A stretch of DNA of 64,000 bases. Source: Amycolatopsis benzoatilytica AK 16/65 (GTDB taxonomy: Bacteria > Actinomycetota > Actinomycetes > Mycobacteriales > Pseudonocardiaceae). Made by a program: the position numbers and the translations under genes. The DNA lies in assembly GCF_000383915.1 (NCBI RefSeq), contig NZ_KB912942.1, forward strand, positions 876,506-940,505, given 5' to 3'. The notes beneath the pieces are model-generated. The model was given only the letters and a program-made list of their open reading frames with translations, searched no databases and had not been told where the DNA came from. Below are positions 1 through 9,293 of the stretch, in pieces. The stretch's first letter is position 1; the number at the start of each line of letters is the position of its first letter.

Positions 1-1
1 G

Positions 2-1225
2 GCCGGTTTGTTCGACCTCGCGGGCGGCTACCGGCGCGGCACGCTGTCCATCGCGCACGACGAGAACGAAGTGGTGGACATGCTGTTCGCCGCGCTGGAC
101 CGGTTCTCGTTCGGCTACGAGACGGTCGGCCACCGGCAGCACCCCGGCCGCAGGCAGGCCCGGCTCACCGGCGGAACCGCCGAAGTCCTGCGGTTCCTGC
201 ACCTGGTGGACCCGGCCGTCGAATGGAAGCGTTCGCTGGAGGGCACCGTGATCGGCGGCGTCCGGCGCACTGTCACCAGCGTCCTGTCGCTGGGCCTGGA
301 ACTGCCGCTGTTCGACATCACCACCGGCACCGGCGATTTCATCGCGGACGGCATGGTGTCGCACAACTGCTTCGCCCGCAACACCCATACGTACCTGGAT
401 TTCGACGCCGGGCACGATTTCGACAGCCAGGTCGTGGTCAAGATCAACGCGCCAGAAGTCCTTGCCGCCCAAGTGAATCGACCGAGCTGGCAACGGGAAC
501 CGGTCGCGATGGGCACCAACACGGATCCGTACCAGCGCGTCGAGGGCCGCTACCGGCTGATGCCCGGCATCATCCGGGCGCTGGCGGATTCCGGAACGCC
601 GCTGTCGATTCTCACCAAAGGCACCATGCTGAGCCGGGACCTTCCGCTGCTGGCGGCGGCGCGCCAGGACGTACCGGTGCATCTGGCAGTATCGCTGGCG
701 CTGCTGGACGGCGAGCTGCAACGCCGGCTGGAACCCGGCACGCCCAGCCCGCGCGCCAGACTCGACCTAATCCGCAAGGCCGCCGCCGCCGGACTGCCGT
801 GCTCGGTGATGGTCGCGCCGGTGCTGCCGTACCTGACCGATTCGCCGGACGCGCTGGACCCGCTGTTCGCGCAACTGGCCGAGGCTGGCGCGACCAGAGT
901 GACTGTGCTGCCGCTGCACCTTCGACCGGGCGCGCGAGAGTGGTTCGCGGCCTGGCTGAAGCGGGAGTACCCGGACCTGGCCCCGCGGTACCGGCGGCTG
1001 TACGCCCGAGGCAGCTACGTCGACCGGGGCTACCGGGAACGGCTGGCCACGGTGGTGGCGCCGCTGCTGCGCCGGCACGGGTTGGATCCGCGGGCTCCCC
1101 GGGCGCACTCGGAGACCCGGGCGCCGGCGGAGGGAGCGGGGGAGAAGGGCGTGGCGCTGCCGGAGCAACGCGACGCGGAAGCGGGACAACGAGCCGGAGA
1201 AGCGGAACAGCTGCGGCTGCTGTGA
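2..1225 (+). CDS. Intein-containing Rv2578c-family radical SAM protein (5' truncated by window edge)
   Basis: The frame is open from the window edge, so only the last 407 residues are visible. The first about 122 residues are the C-terminal part of an intein. The block-F-like segment ([14 protein letters not shown]) and the terminal VSHN precede the splice junction, with the intein Asn codon at 365-367 and the +1 extein Cys at 368. The extein resumes with [11 protein letters not shown], which is the end of the radical SAM cysteine motif in Rv2578c-type proteins. So the intein interrupts the 4Fe-4S cluster motif, and the +1 Cys is itself a predicted cluster ligand. The remainder is a radical SAM barrel followed by an Arg/Glu/Ala-rich tail of about 50 residues. 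The substrate of this family is unknown. The N-extein and the N-terminal intein half lie outside the window. Inteins in this family are, to my recollection, already recognised in actinobacteria. Confidence 0.9.
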   Translation, partial: AGLFDLAGGYRRGTLSIAHDENEVVDMLFAALDRFSFGYETVGHRQHPGRRQARLTGGTAEVLRFLHLVDPAVEWKRSLEGTVIGGVRRTVTSVLSLGLELPLFDITTGTGDFIADGMVSHNCFARNTHTYLDFDAGHDFDSQVVVKINAPEVLAAQVNRPSWQREPVAMGTNTDPYQRVEGRYRLMPGIIRALADSGTPLSILTKGTMLSRDLPLLAAARQDVPVHLAVSLALLDGELQRRLEPGTPSPRARLDLIRKAAAAGLPCSVMVAPVLPYLTDSPDALDPLFAQLAEAGATRVTVLPLHLRPGAREWFAAWLKREYPDLAPRYRRLYARGSYVDRGYRERLATVVAPLLRRHGLDPRAPRAHSETRAPAEGAGEKGVALPEQRDAEAGQRAGEAEQLRLL

Positions 1226-1365
1226 CCCGCCCTCTCCGCCGCCCGACCCAAACCTGCCCGCACCCCCCGGCACCGGGTTCGTTAGCCTCTGTACTCGGCG
1301 AAAACCGCGTTCGGCACCGGACGCCCGCCGCACCGAATCTCGTGGACCTAGGGAGAGCAGTCGCA

Positions 1366-3162
1366 GTGCTCCGCACTCATCAAGCCGGCACCCTGCGTGC
1401 CGGGCAGGCCGGTCAGACCGTCACCCTCACCGGATGGGTGGCCCGGCGGCGCGATCACGGCGGAGTCATCTTCATCGACCTCCGGGACGCCAGCGGGGTC
1501 GCGCAGGTCGTCTTCCGCGAGGGCGAGATGGCCGAGCGCGCGCACGCTCTGCGGTCGGAGTTCTGCGTGAAGGTCGTCGGCGAGGTGTCGCGGCGGCCGG
1601 AGGGCAACGCGAACCCGGACATCCCCACCGGCGAGATCGAGGTGCTGGCCACCGAACTGGTCGTGCTGTCCGAGGCCGCTCCGCTGCCGTTCCCGATCGA
1701 CGACCGGGTCGAGGTCGGCGAAGAAGTCCGGCTCAAGTACCGCTACCTCGACCTGCGCCGCAGCGGCCCGGCGGCCGCCATCCGGCTGCGCAGCGAGGTC
1801 AGCCGGGTGGCTCGCGAGGTGCTGCACGCGCAGGACTTCGTCGAGATCGAGACGCCGACGATGACCCGGTCCACCCCGGAAGGCGCCCGCGACTTCCTCG
1901 TCCCGGCCCGCCTCAAGCCGGGCTCCTGGTACGCCCTGCCGCAGTCGCCGCAGCTGTTCAAGCAGCTGCTGATGGTCGGCGGCATGGAGCGCTACTTCCA
2001 GATCGCCCGCTGCTACCGCGACGAGGACTTCCGCGCGGACCGGCAGCCCGAGTTCACCCAGCTCGACATCGAGATGAGCTTCGTCGAGCAGGACGACGTG
2101 ATCGCGGTCGGCGAAGCGATCGTCACGGCGTTGTGGAAGCTGGTCGGCCACGAGATCGCCACCCCGATCCCGCGGATCACCTACCGCGAGTCGATGGCCA
2201 AGTACGGCTCGGACAAGCCGGACCTGCGCTTCGACCTCGAGATCACCGAGCTCACCGACTTCTTCTCGGACACGCCGTTCCGGGTGTTCCAGGCCCCCTA
2301 CGTCGGTTCGGTCGTGATGGCCGGCGGCGCTTCGCAGCCGCGTCGTCAGCTCGACGCGTGGCAGGAATGGGCGAAGCAGCGCGGCGCGAAGGGCCTCGCC
2401 TACGTACTGGTCAACGAGGACGGCACGCTCGGCGGCCCGGTCGCCAAGAACCTCTCCGAGACCGAGCGCGAGAACGTCGCGGCCGCCGCGGGCGCGAAGC
2501 CCGGCGACTGCATCTTCTTCGCCGCCGGCAAGGTGTCCGCCGCGCAGCCGCTGCTCGGCGCGGCGCGCGAAGAGATCGGCCGCAAGCTCGGCCTGATCGA
2601 CGAGGACGCCTGGTCGTTCGTCTGGGTCGTGGACGCACCGCTGTTCGCGCCGGTCGAGGACATCGGCGACGACGTCGCGGTCGGCTCCGGCAAGTGGACC
2701 GCGGTGCACCACGCGTTCACCTCGCCCACCCCGGAGTGGGTCGACAAGTTCGAGCAGGACCCGGGCAACGCGCTCGCCTACGCCTACGACCTCGTCTGCA
2801 ACGGCAACGAGATCGGCGGCGGCTCGATCCGTATCCACCGCGAGGACGTCCAGAAGCGCGTGTTCGCGCTGATGGGCCTCGGCGAGGAAGAAGCCCAGGA
2901 GAAGTTCGGCTTCCTGCTCGAAGCGTTCCAGTTCGGCGCGCCCCCGCACGGCGGCATCGCGTTCGGCTGGGACCGCATCGTGATGCTGCTGGCCAAGGCC
3001 GACTCGCTGCGCGACGTCATCGCCTTCCCGAAGACCGGCGGCGGCTACGACCCGCTCACCGCGGCACCCGCGCCGATCACCGCGCAGCAGCGCAAAGAGG
3101 CCGGCATCGACGCGAAGCCGGCGGTCCCGCAAAGCAAGCCGGCTGCCGCTCAGGAGAAGTAG
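1366..3162 (+). CDS. aspS: Aspartyl-tRNA synthetase
   Basis: Charges tRNA-Asp with aspartate in the cytoplasm; class II synthetase. The 598-residue protein opens with an OB-fold anticodon-binding domain ([15 protein letters not shown]). It continues with class II motif 2 ([18 protein letters not shown]), the bacterial GAD insertion (about residues 290-420) and motif 3 ([16 protein letters not shown]). The length is normal for bacterial AspRS. The GTG at 1366 is chosen because GGGAGAG lies 8 bases upstream and homologues begin near VLRTHQAG; the frame stays open far upstream but without coding character. Whether it also charges tRNA-Asn, as non-discriminating actinobacterial AspRS can, cannot be told from sequence. 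The next gene follows after 31 bp. Confidence 0.96.
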   Translation: MLRTHQAGTLRAGQAGQTVTLTGWVARRRDHGGVIFIDLRDASGVAQVVFREGEMAERAHALRSEFCVKVVGEVSRRPEGNANPDIPTGEIEVLATELVVLSEAAPLPFPIDDRVEVGEEVRLKYRYLDLRRSGPAAAIRLRSEVSRVAREVLHAQDFVEIETPTMTRSTPEGARDFLVPARLKPGSWYALPQSPQLFKQLLMVGGMERYFQIARCYRDEDFRADRQPEFTQLDIEMSFVEQDDVIAVGEAIVTALWKLVGHEIATPIPRITYRESMAKYGSDKPDLRFDLEITELTDFFSDTPFRVFQAPYVGSVVMAGGASQPRRQLDAWQEWAKQRGAKGLAYVLVNEDGTLGGPVAKNLSETERENVAAAAGAKPGDCIFFAAGKVSAAQPLLGAAREEIGRKLGLIDEDAWSFVWVVDAPLFAPVEDIGDDVAVGSGKWTAVHHAFTSPTPEWVDKFEQDPGNALAYAYDLVCNGNEIGGGSIRIHREDVQKRVFALMGLGEEEAQEKFGFLLEAFQFGAPPHGGIAFGWDRIVMLLAKADSLRDVIAFPKTGGGYDPLTAAPAPITAQQRKEAGIDAKPAVPQSKPAAAQEK

Positions 3163-3193
3163 TGGCAGGCGGCCGACCGGACGGGGCGGCGTA

Positions 3194-4135
3194 GTGCTGC
3201 ACCTCAGGGCAGTTTGCCCGCCGGAGAGCACTGACGAAACGCTGGAACTGCTGCAAAGCCACCCGGGCGCGGCGCACCTGATCGTGCACCGCGGGGCGGC
3301 CGTCTCGCCGCCGGGCGACCTGATCGAGGCGGACGTCGCGCGGGAGGCGGCCGACGAGATCGTCGACGGCCTGTGCACGCTCGGTCTCGACCGCACCGGC
3401 GGCATCACGATGGAATCGCTGGACACGGCGCTCTCCGATGCCGCCGACGCGGCCGAGGAAGCTGCCCCCGGCGAAGGCGCGGACGCGGTCGTCTGGCAGG
3501 AGCTGCTCGGCCGCACCGGCGAGGAATCGCGCTGGAACGCGACGTTCCAGGCGTTCCTCGCCATCGCGTGCCTGCTCGCCGCGGTCGGCGTGCTCACCGA
3601 CTCGTCGGTGACCATCGTCGGCGCGATGGTGGTCGGCCCGGAGTTCGGGCCGCTCGCCGCGATCGCCGTCGGGCTGGTCCTGAGCCGCTGGGACTTGGTG
3701 CGCCGCGCCGGGGTCGCGCTGGTCGGCGGCTTCCCGATCGCCATGGCGATCACGCTGATCGGCGTGCTGCTCGGCGGCACCGCCGGGTTGTTCGACCCGC
3801 ACGCGATCCTCAGCAACCACGAGGTCGATTTCGTGTACCAGGTCGGGCCGGCGTCGTTCGTGGTCGCGCTGCTCGCCGGAGCGGCCGGAATGCTGGCGAT
3901 GACGTCGGCGAAATCGGCGGCGCTGGTCGGCGTGTTCATTTCGGTGACGACGGTGCCCGCGGCGGGCTACGCGATGGTCGCCGCGGTCGCCGGACGCTGG
4001 GACCGGGCCGGGTTTTCGCTGCTGCAGCTGCTCGTCAACCTCTTCGGAATCGTTCTTGCTGCGGCCATTGTGCTGATCCTCCGGCGGCGCAAGCAACGTT
4101 CCGGCGCGTTGCTACGTCCGCTTTCCCGAGGGTGA
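3194..4135 (+). CDS. DUF389 family multi-pass membrane protein
   Basis: A 313-residue protein with a soluble N-terminal domain of about 110 residues and then five or six hydrophobic helices (from about residue 120 to 300). The segment TDSSVTIVGAMVVGPEFGPL followed by regularly spaced Gly/Ala-rich helices is the hallmark of the DUF389 family. The C-terminus is basic (LRRRKQRS), fitting the positive-inside rule. Family function is not established; transport has been suggested from topology only. The GTG start at 3194 lies 31 bp after aspS and could be co-transcribed with it. I see no clear Shine-Dalgarno. Confidence 0.8.
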   Translation: MLHLRAVCPPESTDETLELLQSHPGAAHLIVHRGAAVSPPGDLIEADVAREAADEIVDGLCTLGLDRTGGITMESLDTALSDAADAAEEAAPGEGADAVVWQELLGRTGEESRWNATFQAFLAIACLLAAVGVLTDSSVTIVGAMVVGPEFGPLAAIAVGLVLSRWDLVRRAGVALVGGFPIAMAITLIGVLLGGTAGLFDPHAILSNHEVDFVYQVGPASFVVALLAGAAGMLAMTSAKSAALVGVFISVTTVPAAGYAMVAAVAGRWDRAGFSLLQLLVNLFGIVLAAAIVLILRRRKQRSGALLRPLSRG

Positions 4136-4193
4136 TTCCGGTACTCGGAGCGTGGTGGTCATGGTTGCTCAGTCACGAGTAGGGTCGGTGACA

Positions 4194-5381
4194 ATGACAG
4201 TCGACACCTCTTCCGCCGGCGACGCCGCAGTCCAGGCGGAAGCCGGGGAGCTCGCCGTCGCCGCGGCCGTCGCGGCGGGCGAGGCGGTGCTCACGCGCAG
4301 GTTCGGCAGCGCGATCACGCTGGTTTCGCCCGAGCACCTGTCCGGAAGCGGGCCGGCGACGGTGGTCCGGGCCCGGGTCGTGTCGTCGTCGTTCGCGCTG
4401 CCGCGGACGCTGGTCGTCAAGCACTATCCGGAGCCGCCGGAGCCCGGCTGTGCTGACCCGTTCGCGCAGGAAGCGGTCAGCTATCAGCTTTTCACCGCGC
4501 TGTCCCCGGACGAGCGGATGTGCCCGGAGCTGCTCGCGCACGACGGCGGGCACCGCGTGCTGGTGATCGAGGACCTCGGCCGCGCGCCGACGCTGCGGGA
4601 CAAGCTGGCGGCCCGTGATTCGAGGGCGGCGGAACGCGCGTTGCTGTCGTGGGCACGCTCGCTTGGCCGGTTGCACGCCAGCACGGCCAGCCGCGAAGCC
4701 GATTTCAACGCGCTTTTGCGGCGCCTCGGCGGGCCGGCGCGATCCGGAGACGATCACCTGGCCGGTCTTGCCGACGACGTGGAGCGGCTGCTCGGCGACC
4801 TGCTGGACGTGCCAGTGCCGGAGGCGGTCCGGGAACGGGTCACGGAGGCCGTCGCGCAGGCTCGCTCGGCGGCGTTCCGGGCGTTCAGCCCGGTAGAGCT
4901 GTCCCCGGAGAACAACCTGATCACCGGCGGCGGGGTGCGGTTCCTGGACTTCGAGCGCGGGCGGGTGCGCACCGCGCTGGTCGACGCCGCTTGCCTGCGG
5001 TTGCCGTTCGCGGCGGATCCGCGGGCGATGGCGTTGCCCGCCGGGATGAGCGAGGCGATGATCGCGGCGTGGCGGGCCGAGGTCGTCGAAGTGTGGCCGT
5101 CGTTCGCCGATGACGTGGAGCTGGCTCGGCAGCTCACGATCAGCGAGGTGCTGCACGTGTGGGCGGTCACCCGGGAGCTGCTGCCGGAGCTGGACCTGCG
5201 CCGGCACGCGACACCGGTCAGCCGGGAAGCGGCGCTGGTGACCTGGTGGCGGGAGCTGGCCCGGCACGCCGGGTACTCGCGGTTGACCGAGGTCGCGGAG
5301 CACGCCACGAGGGTGGCGGCCGCGTTGGCGGCCCGGCTGGGCCCACACGCTGATCTCGCGTTCTACCCCGCGTTCCGCTGA
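4194..5381 (+). CDS. Aminoglycoside-phosphotransferase-fold protein with altered catalytic loop
   Basis: The 395 residues look like the APH/choline-kinase fold. The nucleotide-lobe segment LPRTLVVKHYPEPPEP carries the ATP-contacting Lys, HRVLVIEDLG forms the hinge, and GGGVRFLDFERGR matches the metal-binding Asp loop. The catalytic Brenner loop, normally HxDxxPxN, reads FSPVELSPENN here, so the His and the catalytic Asp are replaced by Pro and Glu. That makes ordinary kinase activity doubtful. The substrate is unknown, and this should not be read as a resistance gene. The ATG at 4194 is preferred over an in-frame GTG at 4152. A TAGGGT hexamer at 4180-4185 lies 8 bases before it and could be the -10 of a leaderless transcript. 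A 47-bp palindrome follows the stop. Confidence 0.7.
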   Translation: MTVDTSSAGDAAVQAEAGELAVAAAVAAGEAVLTRRFGSAITLVSPEHLSGSGPATVVRARVVSSSFALPRTLVVKHYPEPPEPGCADPFAQEAVSYQLFTALSPDERMCPELLAHDGGHRVLVIEDLGRAPTLRDKLAARDSRAAERALLSWARSLGRLHASTASREADFNALLRRLGGPARSGDDHLAGLADDVERLLGDLLDVPVPEAVRERVTEAVAQARSAAFRAFSPVELSPENNLITGGGVRFLDFERGRVRTALVDAACLRLPFAADPRAMALPAGMSEAMIAAWRAEVVEVWPSFADDVELARQLTISEVLHVWAVTRELLPELDLRRHATPVSREAALVTWWRELARHAGYSRLTEVAEHATRVAAALAARLGPHADLAFYPAFR

Positions 5382-5387
5382 TCTGCC

Positions 5388-5434
5388 GTGAAGGGAACAT
5401 TGAGGGACTCAGAGTCCCTCAATGTTCCCTTCAC
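5388..5434. terminator. Perfect 47-bp palindrome at gene end (repeat family member 1)
   Basis: Arms of 23 bp, 5388-5410 and 5412-5434, are exact reverse complements around a single A at 5411. The outer part reads GTGAAGGGAACATT. It starts 6 bp after the stop at 5381. There is no T-run, so it would act as a hairpin terminator or RNA-stability element rather than a classical intrinsic terminator. Relatives with the same outer sequence and central A are at 10506, 51120 and 60752. Confidence 0.75.
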
Positions 5435-5555
5435 GCACCTGCCTGGGTGGGCAAAAGCGGCATAGCGGGCAGCCGATGGGCGCGGTACCGGAAAGTTCCC
5501 GGCTCCGTCCTTGTGGCGTTACCTGGTCATCACCAGGGGTGAGTTTCGGTGCCGG

Positions 5556-6413
5556 ATGGTCTTGGGCGTGACCGTGATCAGTGTCGGAGTCACCCCAGTC
5601 CCGAAAGCCGCCCCCGTCGTCCGCGAGAGGCCCGCGCCCGAGCCGCGTCGTGCCGAACGGCTGGTGGTGCTCGGGGATTCGACAGCCGTCGGCCTCGGCG
5701 ATCCGTTGCCGGAGCGCGGCGGATGGCGTGGCGTGGGGCCGCTGGTCGCGGCCGCGCTCGGCGTCGGCGAAGACGGTTACCTCAACCCGTCGTTCAGCGG
5801 CGCTCGGATGGGGTGCGTCCGCACCGGCCAGCTGCCCGCCGCGCTCGCGCATCGGCCCGATGTCGCTTTGGTGATCGTCGGGATGAACGACACCTTGCGG
5901 CCGGACTTCGATGCTGAGCGCATCGCTGCCGAGCTGACCGCGATCGTGCGCGAGCTGTCGGCAATCGGGACCACCGTGCTGCCGGTCCGGTTTCATGACC
6001 ACAGCAAGGTTTTTCGCCTCCCGCCGTCGTTGAAGCGCGCATTGGGCGCGCGCGTCGCCGAGCTGAACGCGGCGATCGACGGCGTGGTCGAGACCGAAGG
6101 CATCGCGTGTCTCGACCTCGACGCGTTGCCGGGCGCCTACGACCTCACGGTGTGGAGTGTCGATCGGCTGCATCCGTCTGAGCTGGGGCACCGGCTGCTC
6201 GCGCAGGGCTTCGCCGGACTGGCGGCCGAGGCCGGTTTCGCGGTGCCGGAACCGGTGAGCTTGACGTGTTCCGGCGGCGTCGAGCCGAGCACTGCCGGAC
6301 ACCTCGGCTGGCTGGTCGCGAAGGGCGTGCCGTGGCTGTGGCGGCGCGGACGCGAGTTCCTGCCTTACGCGGCGGTGATCATGTGGCGTTCGTTCCGCGA
6401 GCGCGTGGGCTGA
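5556..6413 (+). CDS. SGNH/GDSL-type lipolytic hydrolase
   Basis: A 285-residue esterase/lipase-type hydrolase of the SGNH fold. Block I is LVVLGDSTAVGLGD (nucleophile Ser), the block III region is VIVGMNDT, and block V is VDRLHPSELGH (catalytic Asp and His). No convincing signal peptide; a weakly hydrophobic N-terminus (MVLGVTVISVGV) is present. Start choice is uncertain: ATG 5556 has GGGGTGAG about 14 bases upstream, while an in-frame upstream ATG at 5511 adds a segment without clear homology. Its last 35 bp overlap the 3' end of the convergent phosphoesterase gene. Substrate unknown. Confidence 0.8.
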   Translation: MVLGVTVISVGVTPVPKAAPVVRERPAPEPRRAERLVVLGDSTAVGLGDPLPERGGWRGVGPLVAAALGVGEDGYLNPSFSGARMGCVRTGQLPAALAHRPDVALVIVGMNDTLRPDFDAERIAAELTAIVRELSAIGTTVLPVRFHDHSKVFRLPPSLKRALGARVAELNAAIDGVVETEGIACLDLDALPGAYDLTVWSVDRLHPSELGHRLLAQGFAGLAAEAGFAVPEPVSLTCSGGVEPSTAGHLGWLVAKGVPWLWRRGREFLPYAAVIMWRSFRERVG

Positions 6414-7134
6414 AAACCCGTAACGCTTCCGCATCTGACGCTGGATTCCGTACGTAGAAGTCGTTCCAGTCGTGGATTCCTGGGTACTCCGACATCTCGA
6501 CGAGCTGCTGGCAGGCTGCCTCGACGTCGTAGGCAGTGCGGCGCAGTTCGACGCCTGGGCCGAGCCGGGCCCAGTGCGCGCCCGTTGTGCCGTAGGGCAT
6601 TCCGACACTGCCCGGGTTGACGATCCGGCAGCGGTCGGCCAGTCGCAGGAACGGCATGTGCGTGTGGCCGCACACCACCGTTTCGGCAGTGACGCCGTCC
6701 AGCACTTCGGCCCACCGCGAAAGCGGGCTGTCCACCAGGACGACCTCTTCGTCGTCGCGCGGGGTGGCGTGGCAGAACAGCACTTCGCCGAGGCCGTCCA
6801 CCTCCAGTGTCGCGGTCAGCGGCAATCCGGCGAGCAGCTTCACCTGGTCCGGTCGCAGTCGCGTCGCCGACCACGGGCCGATCGGGTCCGGGATCTTCGT
6901 TTCGCCGCCGCCGGCCAGCGTGACCAGTTCGCGGTCGGCGTTGCCGCGCACCCACACCGCGCGGTCGCCGAGCGAGACCAGCCGGTCCAGCGTCTGGCAG
7001 GGCAGCGGGCCGGCGGCGAGATCGCCGGACAGCACGATCAGGTCCGCGGCCAGCACGTCGGGCTCGGCGAGCACCGCGTCGAGCGCGGGCAGCACGCCGT
7101 GGATGTCGGACAGCACCGCGACCGAAGACACCAT
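6379..7134 (-). CDS. Metallophosphoesterase (calcineurin-like, YfcE/MJ0936-like)
   Basis: The 251-residue protein shows the ordered metal-ligand motifs of the calcineurin superfamily: LSDIHG (residues 8-13), [21 protein letters not shown] and CGHTHMP. It is predicted to hydrolyse a phosphomonoester or diester with two bound metals; the physiological substrate cannot be read from sequence. The late [19 protein letters not shown] segment is typical of the small stand-alone phosphodiesterase subgroup. It is convergent with the SGNH gene (35-bp overlap of coding 3' ends) and divergent from rarA. Confidence 0.88.
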   Translation of the reverse strand: MVSSVAVLSDIHGVLPALDAVLAEPDVLAADLIVLSGDLAAGPLPCQTLDRLVSLGDRAVWVRGNADRELVTLAGGGETKIPDPIGPWSATRLRPDQVKLLAGLPLTATLEVDGLGEVLFCHATPRDDEEVVLVDSPLSRWAEVLDGVTAETVVCGHTHMPFLRLADRCRIVNPGSVGMPYGTTGAHWARLGPGVELRRTAYDVEAACQQLVEMSEYPGIHDWNDFYVRNPASDAEALRVFSPRARGTNAT

Positions 7135-7205
7135 GCGGCCAGTCTGCGCCTCGATCGCGGGCCGGGCGAACGGGATTGTCGGAGGGGTCGGTTACCGTCG
7201 TCGGC

Positions 7206-8591
7206 GTGGCACAGGACGAACTCTTCACGGTGAACCCCGACGCGGGGCCGCCGCCGGAACCCTCCGGAGCGAACCAGGCCGAACCGCAGGCCGACCCGGC
7301 GACCTCGCCGCTGGCGGTCCGGATGCGGCCGCGCACGCTCGACGAGGTGGTCGGACAGCAGCACCTGCTGCGCGAAGGGGCTCCGCTGCGCCGTCTGGTC
7401 GAGGGCGCCGCGCCGGCGTCCGTGCTGCTCTACGGTCCGCCCGGCACGGGCAAGACCACGCTGGCCAACCTGGTCTCCATCGCGACCGGCCGCCGGTTCG
7501 TCGCGATGTCCGCGTTGTCCGCGGGGGTCAAAGAGGTGCGCGGCGTCATCGAGGAAGCCCGCCGGCGCCGGTTGTACAACACCGAGAACACCGTCCTGTT
7601 CATCGACGAGGTCCACCGGTTCTCCAAGACCCAGCAGGACGCGTTGCTCGGCGCGGTCGAGGACCGCACGGTGCTGCTGGTGGCGGCGACCACGGAAAAC
7701 CCGTCGTTCTCGGTGGTCTCGCCGCTGCTGTCGCGGTCTCTGGTGCTGCAGTTGCGGCCGCTGACCGACGACGACATCGTGGCGGTCCTGGAGCGCGCGC
7801 TGACCGACGAGCGCGGCCTGGGCGGCGAACTCGCTCTGACCGACGAGGCCCGCGCGCACCTCGTCCGGCTCGCCGGCGGCGACGCCCGCCGTGCGCTCAC
7901 CGCGCTGGAAGCCGCCGCCGACGCGGCGTCCGCGACCGAGAACAAGACCATCGACCTCGCCGTCGTCGAGTCCACAGTGGACAAGGCGGCGGTGCGCTAC
8001 GACCGGGACGGCGACCAGCACTACGACGTCATCAGCGCGTTCATCAAGTCGATCCGAGGTTCGGACGTCGACGCCGCGCTGCACTACCTGGCCCGGATGA
8101 TCGAGGCGGGGGAGGACCCGCGGTTCCTCGCCCGCCGGCTCGTCGTGCACGCCAGCGAGGACGTCGGCCTGGCCGATCCGACCGCGCTGCAGGCAGCGGT
8201 GGCGGCCGCGCACGCGGTCCAGTTCATCGGGATGCCGGAAGGGCGGCTCGCGCTCGCGCAGGCGACCATTCACCTGGCCACCGCGCCGAAGTCGAACGCC
8301 GTGGTCACCGCCATCGACACCGCGCTGAGCGACGTCCGCCGGGGAGCGATCGGCACCGTTCCGCCGCACCTGCGCGACGGGCATTACGCGGGTGCCAAGC
8401 AGCTCGGCAACGCCCAGGGCTACCGCTACCCGCACAACGTCCCCGAGGGCGTGCTGGCGCAGCAGTACCCGCCGGACGAGCTGGTCGGCCGTGATTACTA
8501 CGAGCCCACCCAGCGCGGCGGCGAACGCACGCTCGCCGAACGGGTGCCGCGGCTGCGCCGCACCATCCGGGGGGAGCGGCCGGCGAAGTAG
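7206..8591 (+). CDS. rarA: Replication-associated recombination protein A (RarA/MgsA)
   Basis: AAA+ ATPase of the clamp-loader-like RarA/WRNIP1 family, acting at stalled replication forks. The 461 residues include Walker A ([11 protein letters not shown]), Walker B ([10 protein letters not shown]), sensor 1 (AATTENPSF) and sensor 2 ([12 protein letters not shown]). The C-terminal tetramerisation region follows, with the family signature [19 protein letters not shown] 7206 gives the expected start [10 protein letters not shown]; the earlier in-frame TTG at 7176 would sit before the GGAGGGG at 7181. TACCGT at 7193-7198, 7 bases before the GTG, could be a -10 for a leaderless message. Confidence 0.95.
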   Translation: MAQDELFTVNPDAGPPPEPSGANQAEPQADPATSPLAVRMRPRTLDEVVGQQHLLREGAPLRRLVEGAAPASVLLYGPPGTGKTTLANLVSIATGRRFVAMSALSAGVKEVRGVIEEARRRRLYNTENTVLFIDEVHRFSKTQQDALLGAVEDRTVLLVAATTENPSFSVVSPLLSRSLVLQLRPLTDDDIVAVLERALTDERGLGGELALTDEARAHLVRLAGGDARRALTALEAAADAASATENKTIDLAVVESTVDKAAVRYDRDGDQHYDVISAFIKSIRGSDVDAALHYLARMIEAGEDPRFLARRLVVHASEDVGLADPTALQAAVAAAHAVQFIGMPEGRLALAQATIHLATAPKSNAVVTAIDTALSDVRRGAIGTVPPHLRDGHYAGAKQLGNAQGYRYPHNVPEGVLAQQYPPDELVGRDYYEPTQRGGERTLAERVPRLRRTIRGERPAK

Positions 8592-8710
8592 CCGGGCCGT
8601 CCCGATCGCTGGAACCCGCGTGAACGTCGCCACTTTCTTCCGTATAACGGGCTTGGGGGGAACATCCGGAACGCAGGCCGGTTGATCCTCGTCGAGGAGA
8701 GGGGGCGGCG

Positions 8711-9256
8711 ATGACGCTGCTGACCGTGTGGCCCGACGACCAGCCCGGCCACGTTCTGCTGCGCACCGAAGACGCCGGCGCGATCACCGCCGAGCTCGCC
8801 CGGATCGGAGCCGGGTTCGCCCGCTGGCCGCTGAGCGGAGCGGGGACCGGCGAGGCCGAGCTGCTCGCGCGCTACCGGGACCGCATCGATTCCCGCATCA
8901 CCGGCCCCGGCTACCACGCGGTCGACGTCCTGTCCGGCGAACCGGGCCTGGCCGAACGCAGCGCGAACGGCGCCGAAGACCGGTTCTTCGTGCACGGCTC
9001 CGCAGTCTGGTACCTGCATACCGGCCGCGAAGTGCACGCGGTGCTGTGCGAGCCCGGCGACCTGCTCACCATTCCGGCGCACGTCCGGCACTGGCACGAC
9101 GGCGGCGTCCGGCCGGACCATGTGACGATCCGCGTCCGGCATCCCGCGGAAGCGGCCGTCGCGGCGCTGCCGGGGGTTGCCTCGACCACGGACTTCGCCA
9201 GCTTCGAGGCGCTGGCCGCCAGCCGCGTAGGCACCTGGCCGGTGCTGAGCCGCTGA
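8711..9256 (+). CDS. Acireductone-dioxygenase-like cupin lacking the HxH metal ligands
   Basis: A 181-residue cupin whose outline follows acireductone dioxygenase. The N-terminal MTLLTVWPDDQPGH strand is followed by the core (EDRFFVHGSAVWYLHT ... GDLLTIPAHVRHWHDGG). Real ARD binds Ni/Fe through HxH-x3-E plus a distal His. Here the Glu (EDRFF) and the distal His (AHVRHWH) remain, but the HxH positions are Arg and Ala (AERSANGAED). Metal binding and methionine-salvage activity are therefore doubtful. No other methionine-salvage gene is nearby. GAGGAGAGGGGGCGG precedes the ATG. Alternative: a cupin with a different chemistry. Confidence 0.7.
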   Translation: MTLLTVWPDDQPGHVLLRTEDAGAITAELARIGAGFARWPLSGAGTGEAELLARYRDRIDSRITGPGYHAVDVLSGEPGLAERSANGAEDRFFVHGSAVWYLHTGREVHAVLCEPGDLLTIPAHVRHWHDGGVRPDHVTIRVRHPAEAAVAALPGVASTTDFASFEALAASRVGTWPVLSR

Positions 9257-9293
9257 GGCTGCCGCGGCGATCGGTTGGCGGCACCATGGGGCC

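Noticed and set aside
1348..3939. Long minus-strand open frame opposite aspS and the DUF389 gene
   Set aside because: Spans two genuine genes on the other strand and lacks any family signature.
4194..5381. Aminoglycoside resistance gene
   Set aside because: The fold matches, but the catalytic loop is degraded and the sequence is not close to known resistance enzymes.
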